DNA of 64,000 nt from positions 109,971 through 173,970 of the forward strand of contig JALONK010000002.1 of assembly GCA_025454975.1 (NCBI GenBank), given 5' to 3'. A program made the translations under genes and the position numbers. Positions 29,054 through 39,285 of this stretch are shown one piece after another. The notes under the pieces are model-generated. The model made no database searches. It was not told the DNA's origin and was given only the letters and a program-made list of their open reading frames with translations. Every line of letters begins with the position of its first letter. The first letter of the stretch is position 1. This stretch comes from Bacteroidia bacterium. GTDB taxonomy: Bacteria; Bacteroidota; Bacteroidia; UKL13-3.

Positions 29054-29827
29054 TTATTTGTGGGCAATTACAAAAATATCCCAAGTTTGATCAAGATTTT
29101 TATCGGTTAGGAAAAAATCAGCCGTAGTAATTTGTAATGTATCCGTATTGCTTTCTTTTAAGTTCTTGCGCATCAAAGTTGTAAGGAAATTATACGGAGC
29201 AACAAGCCAAGAAGCCGGAATAAGTTTATGCAAACCTAAAGGGTCAAGTCGTAATATTTTTTTTGCCCATTTAGCATTATCGGCATAATATTTATTTACT
29301 CGGTCGCTCCCCTGCACTCCTTTAATGGTGAAATTACCAAATACTTTGTTGATTTCATCATTCATCTCATCGAATGTATATTCATGCACGTGAAAAGGGT
29401 TACGGGCAATACTCATTTTAATATTAGGAGTTGAGCATAAAAATACACCACCGGGTTTTAATACACGATATACTTCTTTGATAAATCCGGGGCGATCATG
29501 AATGTGTTCAATAAATTGAAATGCTGTAAGCACATCCACACTTTCCGATTCAAGAGGAATTGGAGGTACTGAACCCGACTTAAATGTTAGGTTGGTTTTG
29601 GCAGCATGTTTTTTTCTTGCTTCTGCAACAGTTTCTTCGCTGTAATCAACGCCAACAGTTGATGCTGTGAAAGAGGCTAAGTATTGCGTTCCATATCCGT
29701 CAGCACAACCTATATCGGCTGTTTTTTTTCCTTTTACATAGGTTTCGGCAACTTCATAAGCGTAAAAACAACGCTGTACGGTTACATTGTTACTGTCTTC
29801 AAAACTTGGTCTTTCTCTATCTGCCAT
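29054..29827 (-). CDS. Class I SAM-dependent methyltransferase
   Basis: The 257-aa protein has the methyltransferase type 11/31 pattern: motif I TADIGCADGYGTQYL, acidic loop VGVDYSEE, VDVLTAFQFIEHIHD and EVYRVLKPGGVFLCSTPN. The acceptor is unknown; next to a flippase, a sugar or lipid-linked substrate is possible. The open frame extends upstream to 30151, but that part lies antisense over the DUF2461 gene and is composition noise. The ATG at 29827 (MADRERPSFED) is the credible start. Confidence 0.9.
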   Translation of the reverse strand: MADRERPSFEDSNNVTVQRCFYAYEVAETYVKGKKTADIGCADGYGTQYLASFTASTVGVDYSEETVAEARKKHAAKTNLTFKSGSVPPIPLESESVDVLTAFQFIEHIHDRPGFIKEVYRVLKPGGVFLCSTPNIKMSIARNPFHVHEYTFDEMNDEINKVFGNFTIKGVQGSDRVNKYYADNAKWAKKILRLDPLGLHKLIPASWLVAPYNFLTTLMRKNLKESNTDTLQITTADFFLTDKNLDQTWDIFVIAHK

Positions 29828-29897
29828 GTTTACCTTTACTAGATTTTTTAGCTTGGCAAAAATAATCAAATAACTAACTTGCCCTAAAAAAGAATAC

Positions 29898-30560
29898 ATG
29901 GTTTTAAAAGAATTGCTTTCGTTTTTAAAGGAGTTGAAAGCGAATAATGAGAAAGCGTGGTTTGATGCACATAAGAAACAATATGAAAGCCTTAGAAAAG
30001 AATGGATTTTGTTGGTGGAACAAGCTATAAAAAAAGTAGGTGCATTTGATAAAGATGTAGCACTGCTTGAACCTAAGAAATGTATTTTCCGAATTAATAG
30101 AGATATACGATTCAGTAAAGACAAATCGCCATATAAAACCAACTTTGGCATGAGTTTGAGTAAGATTGGAAAGAAAGATAATTTTTGTGGTTATTACCTA
30201 CATATTGAACCGGAAAACTCATTTGTTGCAGGTGGTGTTTATATGCCAATGCCTGATAAATTAGCTGCTATACGCCAAGAAATTGATTATAACCTGGATG
30301 CGTTTGAATCCATCGTTGGTAAAGCCGATTTTAAATCCAGCTTTGGAAAACTTAGCGGTGAATCATTACAACGACCGCCTAAAGGTTATGACATCAACAA
30401 CCCTGCGTTGCCTTATCTTAAACTAAAAAGTTTTATTGCAGAAAAGAAGTTTAGCGATAAAGAAGTTTGTGCACCTGATTTTACCGACCAAGTATATGCA
30501 AGCTTTAAGAAAATGTATCCTTTAACACAGTTTCTTTCTGCGGCTATGCACGAAGATTAA
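29898..30560 (+). CDS. DUF2461/TIGR02453 family protein
   Basis: A 220-aa soluble protein with the family signature: [21 protein letters not shown] near residue 10, [20 protein letters not shown] near 75-95, GGYY-type [16 protein letters not shown], and a C-terminal PLTQFLS. The family is widespread and uncharacterised. The ATG at 29898 is well supported. The 3' end overlaps the prfC stop by 4 bp (shared TTAA), so the two convergent stop codons interlock. Confidence 0.92.
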   Translation: MVLKELLSFLKELKANNEKAWFDAHKKQYESLRKEWILLVEQAIKKVGAFDKDVALLEPKKCIFRINRDIRFSKDKSPYKTNFGMSLSKIGKKDNFCGYYLHIEPENSFVAGGVYMPMPDKLAAIRQEIDYNLDAFESIVGKADFKSSFGKLSGESLQRPPKGYDINNPALPYLKLKSFIAEKKFSDKEVCAPDFTDQVYASFKKMYPLTQFLSAAMHED

Positions 30561-32149
30561 TCGTTGAACTCCGACGTGAAGTGGAAATTGATTTTAGGGA
30601 AGGTATCTTGGGTCATTTTTAAGCTCCATAAACTATCGGCGAAAAATACCGGACGACCATCTTTATCGGCAGCAATATTATATCGCTTGATGGTATTGAA
30701 CCTCTCCATCTCAGCAACGTCATCACAAGTAAACCAACATGCCTTTTGATAACTTAACGAAGTAAAGGAACATTTTGCGCCGTATTCGTGAAGTAACCTG
30801 AACTGTATTACATCAAATTGAAGTTCACCTACAGTTCCTACAATTCGAACATTACCCGGTTGCTGAATAAATAATTGGGCTACACCTTCATCGGTTAATT
30901 GCATGATTCCCTTTTCTAATTGTTTGGTTTTAAGTGGGTCTTTATTCTCCAGCACTTTAAATATTTCGGGAGAAAAACTAGGTATGCCTTTAAACTGCAT
31001 TTTCTCACCTTCTGTTAGCGTATCACCAATTTTAAAATTACCACTGTCATATAACCCTACTACATCGCCCGGAAATGCCTCGTCAATGACACTTTTATCA
31101 TTTGCCATAAAACTGGTTGGGTTACTAAAACGAAGTTTTTTATCAAGCCTAACATGGTGATAAAATTTATTACGTTCGAATACCCCTGAAACAATTCTGC
31201 AAAACGCGATTCGGTCGCGATGATTGGGGTCTAAGTTGGCATGAATTTTAAAAATAAATCCGGAGAAACCTTTTTCATCAGGTTTAACCTCTCTGTTTTC
31301 GGTATATCTGCTTTTAGGTTCGGGAGCAATTTCAACAAACGTATCTAACAATTCGCGCACACCGAAATTATTCACCGCACTTCCAAAAAACACCGGAGCC
31401 AAGTATCCTTCCAAATACAAATCGTTGGTGAAAGGCTCGTAAACACCATCAATTAATTCTACATCTTCACGTAATTTAGCCGCAAATTTATCGCCGATCA
31501 ACTCGTCAACTAAAGAATCGTTTACATCTTTTATTTCAACTATTTCCTTACTTACCTTAGTTTTATCGGGTTGAAACAGGTTCAGATTTTTTTCATACAG
31601 ATTATACACTCCTTTAAAATCTTTTCCACTTCCAATAGGCCAGGTAAGCGGACGGGTATGTATATTTAATTCCTTTTCAATTTCTTCCAACAAATCGTAT
31701 GGGTCTTGTCCCTCGCGGTCGAGTTTATTAATGAATACAATAACCGGGGTATTTCGCATCCGACACACCTCCATTAATTTTCTGGTTTGATCTTCAACAC
31801 CTTTCACACTGTCAACCACTAAAATTACACTATCCACAGCGGTTAAAGTGCGGTAGGTATCTTCGGCAAAGTCTTTATGACCGGGAGTATCTAAAATATT
31901 TATTTTGTAATTTTTATAGTCGAAGCCCATTACCGAAGTAGCAACAGAAATTCCACGTTGCTTTTCAATCTCCATAAAATCGGATGTTGCTGCTTTTTTA
32001 ATACGATTACTTTTTACTGCACCGGCGGTTTGAATTGCACCGCCAAATAATAAGAGTTTCTCGGTTAAGGTTGTTTTACCGGCATCGGGATGGGAAATAA
32101 TTCCAAATGTTCTTCTTTTTGTTACTTCTGTTGCGTTTGCTGCACTCAT
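30557..32149 (-). CDS. prfC: Peptide chain release factor 3
   Basis: A 530-aa translational GTPase that recycles RF1/RF2 from the ribosome after termination. G1 is [13 protein letters not shown], switch II region [17 protein letters not shown], and G4 [12 protein letters not shown]. Domain 2 and the RF3-specific C-terminal domain ([32 protein letters not shown]) follow in order. Length is normal. The start is the ATG at 32149 (MSAANATEV). Cytoplasmic housekeeping gene. Confidence 0.97.
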   Translation of the reverse strand: MSAANATEVTKRRTFGIISHPDAGKTTLTEKLLLFGGAIQTAGAVKSNRIKKAATSDFMEIEKQRGISVATSVMGFDYKNYKINILDTPGHKDFAEDTYRTLTAVDSVILVVDSVKGVEDQTRKLMEVCRMRNTPVIVFINKLDREGQDPYDLLEEIEKELNIHTRPLTWPIGSGKDFKGVYNLYEKNLNLFQPDKTKVSKEIVEIKDVNDSLVDELIGDKFAAKLREDVELIDGVYEPFTNDLYLEGYLAPVFFGSAVNNFGVRELLDTFVEIAPEPKSRYTENREVKPDEKGFSGFIFKIHANLDPNHRDRIAFCRIVSGVFERNKFYHHVRLDKKLRFSNPTSFMANDKSVIDEAFPGDVVGLYDSGNFKIGDTLTEGEKMQFKGIPSFSPEIFKVLENKDPLKTKQLEKGIMQLTDEGVAQLFIQQPGNVRIVGTVGELQFDVIQFRLLHEYGAKCSFTSLSYQKACWFTCDDVAEMERFNTIKRYNIAADKDGRPVFFADSLWSLKMTQDTFPKINFHFTSEFND

Positions 32150-32327
32150 GCATCTTAGTTAAGTGCGCAAAGGTAATAAACCATGGTGATTATTCCTTAT
32201 TCATTGTGAGTAGCTATCAACATTTCAAAGATTTGAAACTTTTCAGGAACCTGCTTTTGAACTTGAGTTTTTAACTAGAAACACATAGACATTCGGTATT
32301 ATAACAATAGTATAGTGTTATGAGTAA

Positions 32328-32549
32328 CTAAATAACAACTTCTTTGTAACTGTCAGATTTACCTAACGTATCTATCTTGGCATTAATGTCGTTCATTTGT
32401 TTTTTATCCAACAACAGCGACTTTCCCTTTTCGGAAATTATCTTACTGTCGTCGCTCTCAAATAATGATTTAATAACAAAAATGGCTAATACATCAAACA
32501 ATAAGGCAATACAATTTTCTTGAGTTGAACCATTCTGTGATTTTTTCAT
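32328..32549 (-). CDS. Small hypothetical protein
   Basis: A 73-aa frame with an ATG start (MKKSQNGSTQEN), a short hydrophobic stretch (IALLFDVLAIFVIKSLF, residues 14-30) and a charged C-terminal half ending KSDSYKEVVI. No family was recognised. It is isolated between prfC and a repeat-bearing intergenic region, with a plausible start but no homology support. It may be a real small membrane-associated protein or a chance frame. Confidence 0.4.
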   Translation of the reverse strand: MKKSQNGSTQENCIALLFDVLAIFVIKSLFESDDSKIISEKGKSLLLDKKQMNDINAKIDTLGKSDSYKEVVI

Positions 32550-32729
32550 TGATACAAATCAACAAACCGGTTGCACAATTTCCGTGGTGAAATCCGATTA
32601 ATTTGAATAAAACAAAATTAACCTCTTCACAAAATTTAAAGTATCGTTGAAAATATACATCATAGAAAACTATTAACCTTGTAAACTAATGGCCATTTTG
32701 TAACCAATAAAGAGTGAGTTTACTATAAA

Positions 32730-32818
32730 CCCCGGCTTAGGGATGGCAACGGAAAGCCCACAGCGAGGAACGAGCGAGGACTTGCAGTGAACAGCCCGTT
32801 AAAAGCCCCAAAAAAATA
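32730..32818. repeat. Structured short intergenic repeat candidate, Bacteroidota type
   Basis: A G+C-rich island in an AT-rich intergenic stretch. It holds GGCTTAGGGATGGCAACGG followed by AAAGCCC, so GGCTT pairs with AAGCC. It also holds two copies of GCGAGGA (32763-32769, 32774-32780), then GGACTTGCAGTGAACAGCCCG and GCCCC before an A7 run. From memory, similar short elements recur between genes in other Bacteroidota; this is not verified here. It could be a mobile palindromic repeat or an RNA structure in the 3' leader of the hydrolase gene at 32883 (minus strand). Confidence 0.45.
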
Positions 32819-32882
32819 GTTATGTTTATGTGTACAATATTTAGACTTTAATACTGAATCACCTCCACGGTTTCAATTTAAT

Positions 32883-34121
32883 TTAAGGCTCGTTTAAAAT
32901 ATTTAATATCCATGCAATAGCCTCATTTGGTTCTATGATTGACCATGAATGTGGGTGACGATTTCCTTCTAAACGTACACCCTTTTGGTAAGCATTAATA
33001 AATTCGGCTTGTTGATTACCTAAATCGCGAAGCTTTTGTATCATGGCCGTTTGGTCTAATGCATTTAAATCATACATATCTACCCTTCTGTTTTGCATCC
33101 ACCAAACCGGATCTACATCTGCATAAATCCGCACCGGAGTTTGTAGTAAATATTTTGCATTGCCACCGCTATCAACGTTATTGTACACCGAATAGTAAAT
33201 GTATTTATTTAAAGCTTCATCCGGACTCCCGCCGCAATATTTACGCATTTCATTTATTCCGTACGCCGGTTCGTTTTGATCTGGATTTTTATTTAGTTTT
33301 CGTTGAAAATTATTATAGATACTAATCAAATCACAAGGACCGTCGCAGCTAAATACAGCAACAGGTTTAATTACTGTTTTAGCAGGATATTGATTGGCAA
33401 GTTCGGTGTATCGTAAGCTAAACAATCCGCCCATTGACCAACCGCCGAGTACGAAAGATTGTTTAGGTAAATTATACTTTTTAATGGCATCTGAGAACAT
33501 GCTGTTCATTAATGTTAAAATGGTATCAGTTAAGGTAAGCCTTTGGTTGATGGATAACACCAACACTGCTAAATGATTTTTATATGCCAATTCACAAAAG
33601 TTTTGCATACTACTGATGGCGTGTTCGGTAGTTTCCCAAGTGCCGGGCATTAACACTACCGTGCCATTAATTTTATCGGGGATAATGGCATGGTAATACA
33701 AAGCAGATTCATTGTTATCACCCACATAAACTTGGTCGGGGTCGTTAGTTGAAACGATATTCTTACTCACCTTACTAATCAAATTTTCTTCAAGAAATAG
33801 TGGTTCACCGGATGAAAAATTCCCTTCCAATTTTCGATTGCCCCAAAAAGTATAAACCCCTTTTCCGTGAGGTTTACCATGTTGCATAAATCCAATGTAA
33901 GTTGACGTTTGTGTTCCTTTGGTAAATCCAATCATTTTTCCATAACCATCAGCAAAGCCATTTTTACAACCACCACTCCAAGTAATACTATCATCTTGAA
34001 AAGTATGCTTCAACAACACCGAACATCCTTTAGAAATATCGGTAACCTTGCGTGCTTCCGGTTCTTGGGCATTTACAATACATGCGACCAGCGTGAATAA
34101 AAGTATTAAATTTTTTTTCAT
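32883..34121 (-). CDS. Secreted alpha/beta hydrolase with N-terminal MORN-like repeats
   Basis: The 412-aa protein has a signal peptide (MKKNLILLFTLVACIVNAQ). Residues about 48-105 contain MORN-like units (WSGGCKNGFADGYGKM, GKPHGKGVYTFWGNRKLEGNF). The remainder is an alpha/beta hydrolase with the strand GTVVLMPGTWE, nucleophile elbow GGWSMGGL (Ser), an acid region VRIYADVDP and a late His in NRHPHSW. Substrate unknown. A MORN/hydrolase fusion is uncommon. No partner gene is close; the next gene on the strand is another secreted esterase 69 bp upstream. Confidence 0.8.
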   Translation of the reverse strand: MKKNLILLFTLVACIVNAQEPEARKVTDISKGCSVLLKHTFQDDSITWSGGCKNGFADGYGKMIGFTKGTQTSTYIGFMQHGKPHGKGVYTFWGNRKLEGNFSSGEPLFLEENLISKVSKNIVSTNDPDQVYVGDNNESALYYHAIIPDKINGTVVLMPGTWETTEHAISSMQNFCELAYKNHLAVLVLSINQRLTLTDTILTLMNSMFSDAIKKYNLPKQSFVLGGWSMGGLFSLRYTELANQYPAKTVIKPVAVFSCDGPCDLISIYNNFQRKLNKNPDQNEPAYGINEMRKYCGGSPDEALNKYIYYSVYNNVDSGGNAKYLLQTPVRIYADVDPVWWMQNRRVDMYDLNALDQTAMIQKLRDLGNQQAEFINAYQKGVRLEGNRHPHSWSIIEPNEAIAWILNILNEP

Positions 34122-34190
34122 AAGGTAATCTGCAAAAACATATTGATGGGTATGCTTAAGTTAGCGATGCTAAATTATTATCATCAACAC

Positions 34191-35441
34191 TTAATTTTTT
34201 ACCAATTTAATTATTTGTTTTCTTTGATTTAGTGATTGCACATGCAAGAAATAAATGCCCGGTTGTACATCTGTTCGAACTAATCCCGACTCATACGTTT
34301 GTTGATGTATGATTTTTCCAAACACATCAAATAATATAATAGAAACGGGCTGCTGAATGCCTTCAATTATAAATGACGACTCAAAAGGATTTGGCGATAC
34401 AACCACTGCTAAAGGTGTTGATGGTTGGCTTACTGATAGTTTTAATGAACAATTGGTTGGGATAGAATCAGTAGTAAAAAAAGGAGTACATTGATTACAA
34501 AATATACTCTTAAAAAAACAACTCGCACGTTGTGCCCTAAACACTGTTGATTGATTTCGGAAGATACCATGTCCGCCGAGGGTATCAATTGTAAGCTCTG
34601 AACAAATATTATTTGTCATTAATTGTTGATGAATGGCACGAGAACCATTTAAAGTATAGTGTGAAAATGACGTATCAGCATCAATCCTCACTACATCATC
34701 CAATTCGCCATGAAAGGCAATGGTAGGAATCATTTCATCGCGATCAATTTCATTTTTTGCGACACCACCCCAATTATTAAATATTCCTTTAATCTGATAG
34801 GTGTTAGTTAAATTATTTCCAGAAGTATATAACCCACCAAGGTTGCTGCTTAGTGGTACAGACTGATAAAAGTTTGCAATACTATCAACTTCATCAACAT
34901 CGGTATATACCATACCTAATGCTAATAATGCACCGGCGCTTTGTCCGCCAACAAATAACCACGAAGTATCCACTCGCACGGTACTTGCATTATTCACAAT
35001 GTATCTCATGGCTGCATGACCATCCTGAATAGCCCTATATCGCGCCTTAAATTGTTCGTATTCGGAAAAGTCGTGACCCAACCTGTAGTTTACCGAAGCA
35101 CAAACAAAACCACGAAGAGCCAATTGAATACACACATCACGAATATCACCTGATTGTTTATCACCTGAAGAAAACCCGCCACCATGAAACATCATGATAA
35201 ACGGTCGCCGGCGGGCTGTATCAATGTTTATATTTGGGTAATATAAATCCATACGCAATGGATAAGGATTGCCTTGATAATCTAGAGCATTTCCGTATTG
35301 TATATTTACCGCCACTGTTAATGCTGTTGAGTCGAAGTAGGCCAATTCTGTATACCTGGAATCGTTGGTACAAGGCTGAGCAAAAATTGTTTGATGAAAA
35401 ACAATTAATAATAAAATTAGCGTACTTAATTTTTGTTTCAT
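34191..35441 (-). CDS. Secreted carboxylesterase-like alpha/beta hydrolase with T9SS sorting domain
   Basis: The 416-aa protein has a signal peptide (MKQKLSTLILLLIVFHQTIFAQ) and an esterase/lipase domain with the oxyanion motif MFHGGGFSSGDKQ, the nucleophile elbow FVGGQSAGAL, an acid in FHGELDDVV and a His in GGHGIF. Residues about 340-416 (VSPNPFESSFIIEG, LVRTDVQPGIYFLHV, QIIKLVKN) form a T9SS type A sorting domain, so the enzyme is predicted to be delivered to the cell surface or medium. Hydrolysis of an ester such as a decorated polysaccharide is plausible; substrate unknown. Confidence 0.88.
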   Translation of the reverse strand: MKQKLSTLILLLIVFHQTIFAQPCTNDSRYTELAYFDSTALTVAVNIQYGNALDYQGNPYPLRMDLYYPNINIDTARRRPFIMMFHGGGFSSGDKQSGDIRDVCIQLALRGFVCASVNYRLGHDFSEYEQFKARYRAIQDGHAAMRYIVNNASTVRVDTSWLFVGGQSAGALLALGMVYTDVDEVDSIANFYQSVPLSSNLGGLYTSGNNLTNTYQIKGIFNNWGGVAKNEIDRDEMIPTIAFHGELDDVVRIDADTSFSHYTLNGSRAIHQQLMTNNICSELTIDTLGGHGIFRNQSTVFRAQRASCFFKSIFCNQCTPFFTTDSIPTNCSLKLSVSQPSTPLAVVVSPNPFESSFIIEGIQQPVSIILFDVFGKIIHQQTYESGLVRTDVQPGIYFLHVQSLNQRKQIIKLVKN

Positions 35442-35609
35442 AACCGAGTTAATAAATTAGAAAAGGTATAAACCATTCGTCAATTGGCTATGTAAAGCTA
35501 ATATATTTTTTAATATTGTTATTTACTAATCCTAAGAAGGTAAGCATACCGGAGCCTTTATGATTTTTTATCAACCATAAAGGACAAGGAGAAATTTGTT
35601 TGTTGCTTA

Positions 35610-36515
35610 TTAATTAAGTGTTCGATAAGCATTTGGTGTATGGCCTGTTTTTAGTTTAAACAGCTTGCTAAAATATTGAGGATATTCAAAGCCCAATGAA
35701 TAGGCTATTTCACTAACAGATTGATTAGAACTTAAAAGAATGTTTTTCGCTTCTTCAATTAAATGATAATGGATATGATCTTGAGCATTCATACCGGTTT
35801 CTTTTTTAAGTAAGTCGCTTAAATAACCGGGAGATAAGTTAACTTGATCAGCAAGATATTTTACAGTGGGAAGGCCGGATTCTTTAAGTTGTGTAGATTT
35901 AAAATACTCATTCAATAGTTTTTCAATCTGTAATACAATGCTATTATTGTTACTTCTGCGGGTGATGAATTGACGACCATAATAACGTGCGCAATAATTT
36001 AATAATAACTCAATATTGCTAACAATTAAGTTTTGGCTGTGGTTATCAATATTTTCTTGCAGTTCGGATGCTATTTTTTGCACGCAATCAAACAGAATTT
36101 GCTTTTCTTTATCAGATAAATGCAAGGCTTCAGAAACTTCATAATTAAAGAAGGTATAATCTTTCATTTTAGCAGCAAGTGAAGTTCCGCGTAATAAATC
36201 AGGATGAAAAAATAAGCCCCAACCCATCATATCCTTACGCTTCTCAATTTCTGTATCCATTATAAGTACTTGCTTAGGTGCAATACAAATTAAACTGCCT
36301 TCTTGAAAGTCGATTGACTGACGGCCATAACGAACTTTATTGGCACAGTAGTTCTTAAACATTATTGTATAAAAGTCGGCACTTAGTCTGGTACCTTCTT
36401 CCAAGTATTCATCTGTTTTACTAAAATCAACTACAGCCACCAACGGGTGATTAGTTTTGTTATTTACAAAATTGTTGATTTCGGCAATATGTTGTAATTG
36501 AATTATTGGTTTCAT
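35610..36515 (-). CDS. AraC-family transcriptional regulator
   Basis: The 301-aa protein has an N-terminal cupin-like ligand region and a C-terminal double helix-turn-helix: VKYLADQVNLSPGYLSDLLKK and SVSEIAYSLGFEYPQYFSKLFK with the closing TGHTPNAYR. It lies 1 bp downstream of the short-chain dehydrogenase gene and is probably co-transcribed with it, so it likely controls the dehydrogenase or responds to its substrate. Ligand unknown. Confidence 0.93.
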   Translation of the reverse strand: MKPIIQLQHIAEINNFVNNKTNHPLVAVVDFSKTDEYLEEGTRLSADFYTIMFKNYCANKVRYGRQSIDFQEGSLICIAPKQVLIMDTEIEKRKDMMGWGLFFHPDLLRGTSLAAKMKDYTFFNYEVSEALHLSDKEKQILFDCVQKIASELQENIDNHSQNLIVSNIELLLNYCARYYGRQFITRRSNNNSIVLQIEKLLNEYFKSTQLKESGLPTVKYLADQVNLSPGYLSDLLKKETGMNAQDHIHYHLIEEAKNILLSSNQSVSEIAYSLGFEYPQYFSKLFKLKTGHTPNAYRTLN

Positions 36516-36516
36516 G

Positions 36517-37335
36517 TTACACCTGACTCATTACTATTTTATCAAATATACGATCGCCAAGATACACACGTAACCAAACCATTGGCTTAGCCCATAATCC
36601 AACCCTATACCTGGTTTTTGGCTTGGCAGTATTTACAATGTTAACAATAGTTTTAGCTATCACGGTTGATTTAGATCCTTGCCCACTATCATACATCTTT
36701 TTTGTGGCTGAAACAAGTTTATTAGTAATATTGGCGTAGGCGCCATCAGCAGAAAACTTACTGATATTTTCCAGCATAACATCACCAAATTCAGTAACAA
36801 TAATCCCGGGTTCGAGCACCACAACTTGTATATTAAATGGTTGCAGTTCTAACCTTAAACAGTCGCTAAATCCTTCAACTGCGTGTTTGCTTGCATGATA
36901 CCAGGCACCCATTGGTGTATACATTTTACCTCCCATAGATGATGTATTGATAATTGTACCTGATTTAGCCGATCGCATGTATGGAACTACTGCTTTAGTT
37001 ATGGCTGCTAAACCGAAAACATTTACTTCAAATTGTTTTCTTGCCTCTTCTAATGGAACATCTTCTACCGAACCATATAAACCATAACCTGCATTATTCC
37101 ATAACACATCAATTTTCCCTTCTTGTTTAATAATGGCATCCACTACTTCTTGTATATGTTGTTCATTGGTTACATCCATTTGCATAGGATGCCCACCCAA
37201 TGCTTTTAAGTCGCTCATTTGGTTGATACGACGTGCAACTGCATAAACAATATGTCCTTGGTTAATTAATGCCTTTGCCGACTCTTTGCCCATGCCTGAA
37301 CTTGCGCCTGTGATAAGTATTACTTTTTTGCTCAT
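36517..37335 (-). CDS. Short-chain dehydrogenase/reductase
   Basis: The 272-aa protein has the SDR cofactor motif LITGASSGMGKESA (TGxxxGxG), structural motif NNAGYG, and catalytic Ser/Tyr/Lys in INTSSMGG and YHASKHAVEGFSD. R residues after the first strand (YAVARR) suggest NADP(H). I chose the ATG at 37335 (MSKKVILITGAS); the frame extends 11 codons further upstream without support. It forms a two-gene unit with the AraC regulator. Substrate unknown. Confidence 0.93.
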   Translation of the reverse strand: MSKKVILITGASSGMGKESAKALINQGHIVYAVARRINQMSDLKALGGHPMQMDVTNEQHIQEVVDAIIKQEGKIDVLWNNAGYGLYGSVEDVPLEEARKQFEVNVFGLAAITKAVVPYMRSAKSGTIINTSSMGGKMYTPMGAWYHASKHAVEGFSDCLRLELQPFNIQVVVLEPGIIVTEFGDVMLENISKFSADGAYANITNKLVSATKKMYDSGQGSKSTVIAKTIVNIVNTAKPKTRYRVGLWAKPMVWLRVYLGDRIFDKIVMSQV

Positions 37336-37538
37336 ACGAATTAGTTTATTATGAAGCAAAGGTCGCACAGAAACAAAACATGTATTGCATACAAATTCAA
37401 TTTAGTTGAATACTTTTTGCTGAAATAAACTTTTAAGTAAAAATCTTTTAAGCTTGAAAAGCTTGACTAAATCATCCCTGACAAAAATTTCGTCTGTATT
37501 ACAATAAAATTCAATCGTTGTAATAAGTACATAAATAT

Positions 37539-38171
37539 TTACACTTCGGCACTACTTTGAGCAGGTGGTGTAAAAAATCGTTTGCCTGTTAACCAAAAAA
37601 GTACCGAAACAAGAAGTGAACAGATAAATGAGTATAGAAAAACATCTTTATCATAACCCAGACTACCGCATGCAGCATAGAGTAAACATATAGGTAAATA
37701 ACCCATAAAATTATACAACATATATTGTTTCAACGACATTCGATTATACCCACAAACCATGCAAATACTTTCTGCTAAAATTGGAATGCCGCGGGTTAAT
37801 AAAATAGCCCAAGAACCATACTTAGCAATGAGCATTACCGATTGAGCCTGATGCTTAACTTTAAACTGAGAAGAAGTAAATCGTCCCAAACAATAACCAA
37901 TGAAGGCGCCAATAAGAGAAGAAACAATAGACAATAGAGCTCCAAAACATGTACCTAATGCATATCCATTTAAAAACATAACTATGCTTGATGGTACAGG
38001 TAAAATAATATCTGCTGATAGCACCAAAGCACTCACAATGGCGTAAGTACAAGTGGCATAAGTGAGAGATTGTAATTGAACAGTGAAAAAAGATTCAATA
38101 CTATCAACCATAACAAACACCAAAATTATCGTAATCACACAAAACAGGAATGGAATGATTATATTTCGCAT
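37539..38171 (-). CDS. TVP38/TMEM64 (VTT/DedA-like) membrane protein
   Basis: A 210-aa polytopic protein with about five or six hydrophobic helices. The VTT-domain pattern is LPVPSSIVMFLNGYALGTCFGALLSIVSSLIGAFIGYCLGRF, then a loop and RGIPILAESICMVCGYNRMSLKQY. DedA/VTT proteins act in membrane homeostasis and lipid scrambling. It is 49 bp downstream of the ferritin-like gene and in the same orientation, so it may belong to the VioB-like operon, though the link is only positional. Confidence 0.85.
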   Translation of the reverse strand: MRNIIIPFLFCVITIILVFVMVDSIESFFTVQLQSLTYATCTYAIVSALVLSADIILPVPSSIVMFLNGYALGTCFGALLSIVSSLIGAFIGYCLGRFTSSQFKVKHQAQSVMLIAKYGSWAILLTRGIPILAESICMVCGYNRMSLKQYMLYNFMGYLPICLLYAACGSLGYDKDVFLYSFICSLLVSVLFWLTGKRFFTPPAQSSAEV

Positions 38172-38220
38172 AGGTTAAGGTTTGTTGAGCTTATCTAAAT
38201 CATTTGGCACATAAACCTGT

Positions 38221-39273
38221 TTAGATATATGGAGCACTTGGCGGTACAAATTCGTACGAAGGACCGATGGTATAACCATACTTACCGGGAAAAGGCATTT
38301 CAGCGAGCTTTTGACAAGCCAAACGCAAATCAAACATTAATCCAATAGTATTATTTAAATTATCCGGAGAACCATTAAAAGTAAGATGTAAACCATATAA
38401 TAAATTACTATATGTTTGATTAAAAGCCTCTAGCAACCTGCGTTCTTCCGACCCTAAAGGCAACATGTTTGCTTTTGTATTTGGGAACAATGGCAATACG
38501 TTTGATGCATCATATGGAATAATTGGTCCTGTAAATGAATATCCATAAGGTGCTGAAGGGTCGGCGACGAGTTGTTGACATTTATACAGTTCTTCAAACT
38601 TATAATAATGTGCTATTTCGCCTTCTGTTCCAATTGGAGATGTATTTGTTCCTTCTCCTTGTTCTATTATTATACCTATGGCTTTAATAGCATCTTGTTT
38701 CGTTAATATTGGAAATAGTTGATCAGCTTTGAAGAAAGTAGATGTAACTTGTTTATTCGGATCACCGGGAAGTGAATCAGGAGCTATAGCATTAATTTTA
38801 TGTTGAAGAGCTTCATAAAACTCACCGATAGTTTTATAGGTAGTTTCGGTTTCTATTTCGTCTGTATTTTTTAATGGCAAAGGGAATTCCGGTTCTTCAA
38901 TTTCCATAAAAACATTCTTTACTAAATCTAACGAATATTTTTCGATACCAACAACTAATGATCCCCCAATTCCCATAGGCAGGTGTGTAGGATAGTTAGG
39001 AACAAAATTAGGATCAGAGATGTTCGGGCTTCCACCTAATGCATTTAATATATTTGATGCAATGGTCATGTGCAACATTTCTTCAATTACAATTGAATGA
39101 ATTACAGTTCGTATGGCCGATTCTGTGTTAGGCTTAAATGAAAATAATGCAGTTAAATATGGTGGAATAGTAGCGTGTTCTAACTCAATAGCATTTTGCA
39201 CCAATGGAAAAAGTTCTTCTAAACTATTTGCACCATTTACTTTATTTACAAATTCTGGATTTATCTTTAACAT
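38221..39273 (-). CDS. Ferritin-like protein, VioB C-terminal-domain homologue
   Basis: The 350-aa protein matches the ferritin-like domain seen at the C-terminus of VioB/RebD/StaD-type imine-dimer synthases. It has ELEHATIPPYLTALFSF (E32) and VIEEMLHMTIASNILNALGG (E65, H68) in the first helix pair, and EGEIAHYYKFEELY in the second. These residues should form a metal site. VioB dimerises indole-3-pyruvate imine in violacein biosynthesis. It is 12 bp downstream of the 642-aa partner that resembles the VioB N-terminus; together they add to 992 aa, about the size of VioB. No other violacein genes are present. Confidence 0.78.
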   Translation of the reverse strand: MLKINPEFVNKVNGANSLEELFPLVQNAIELEHATIPPYLTALFSFKPNTESAIRTVIHSIVIEEMLHMTIASNILNALGGSPNISDPNFVPNYPTHLPMGIGGSLVVGIEKYSLDLVKNVFMEIEEPEFPLPLKNTDEIETETTYKTIGEFYEALQHKINAIAPDSLPGDPNKQVTSTFFKADQLFPILTKQDAIKAIGIIIEQGEGTNTSPIGTEGEIAHYYKFEELYKCQQLVADPSAPYGYSFTGPIIPYDASNVLPLFPNTKANMLPLGSEERRLLEAFNQTYSNLLYGLHLTFNGSPDNLNNTIGLMFDLRLACQKLAEMPFPGKYGYTIGPSYEFVPPSAPYI

Positions 39274-39285
39274 GGGCTTTTGGGG

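Noticed and set aside
29828..30151. 108-residue N-terminal extension of the methyltransferase frame
   Set aside because: It lies antisense over the DUF2461 gene and has low-complexity hydrophobic composition; the ATG at 29827 begins the conserved part.
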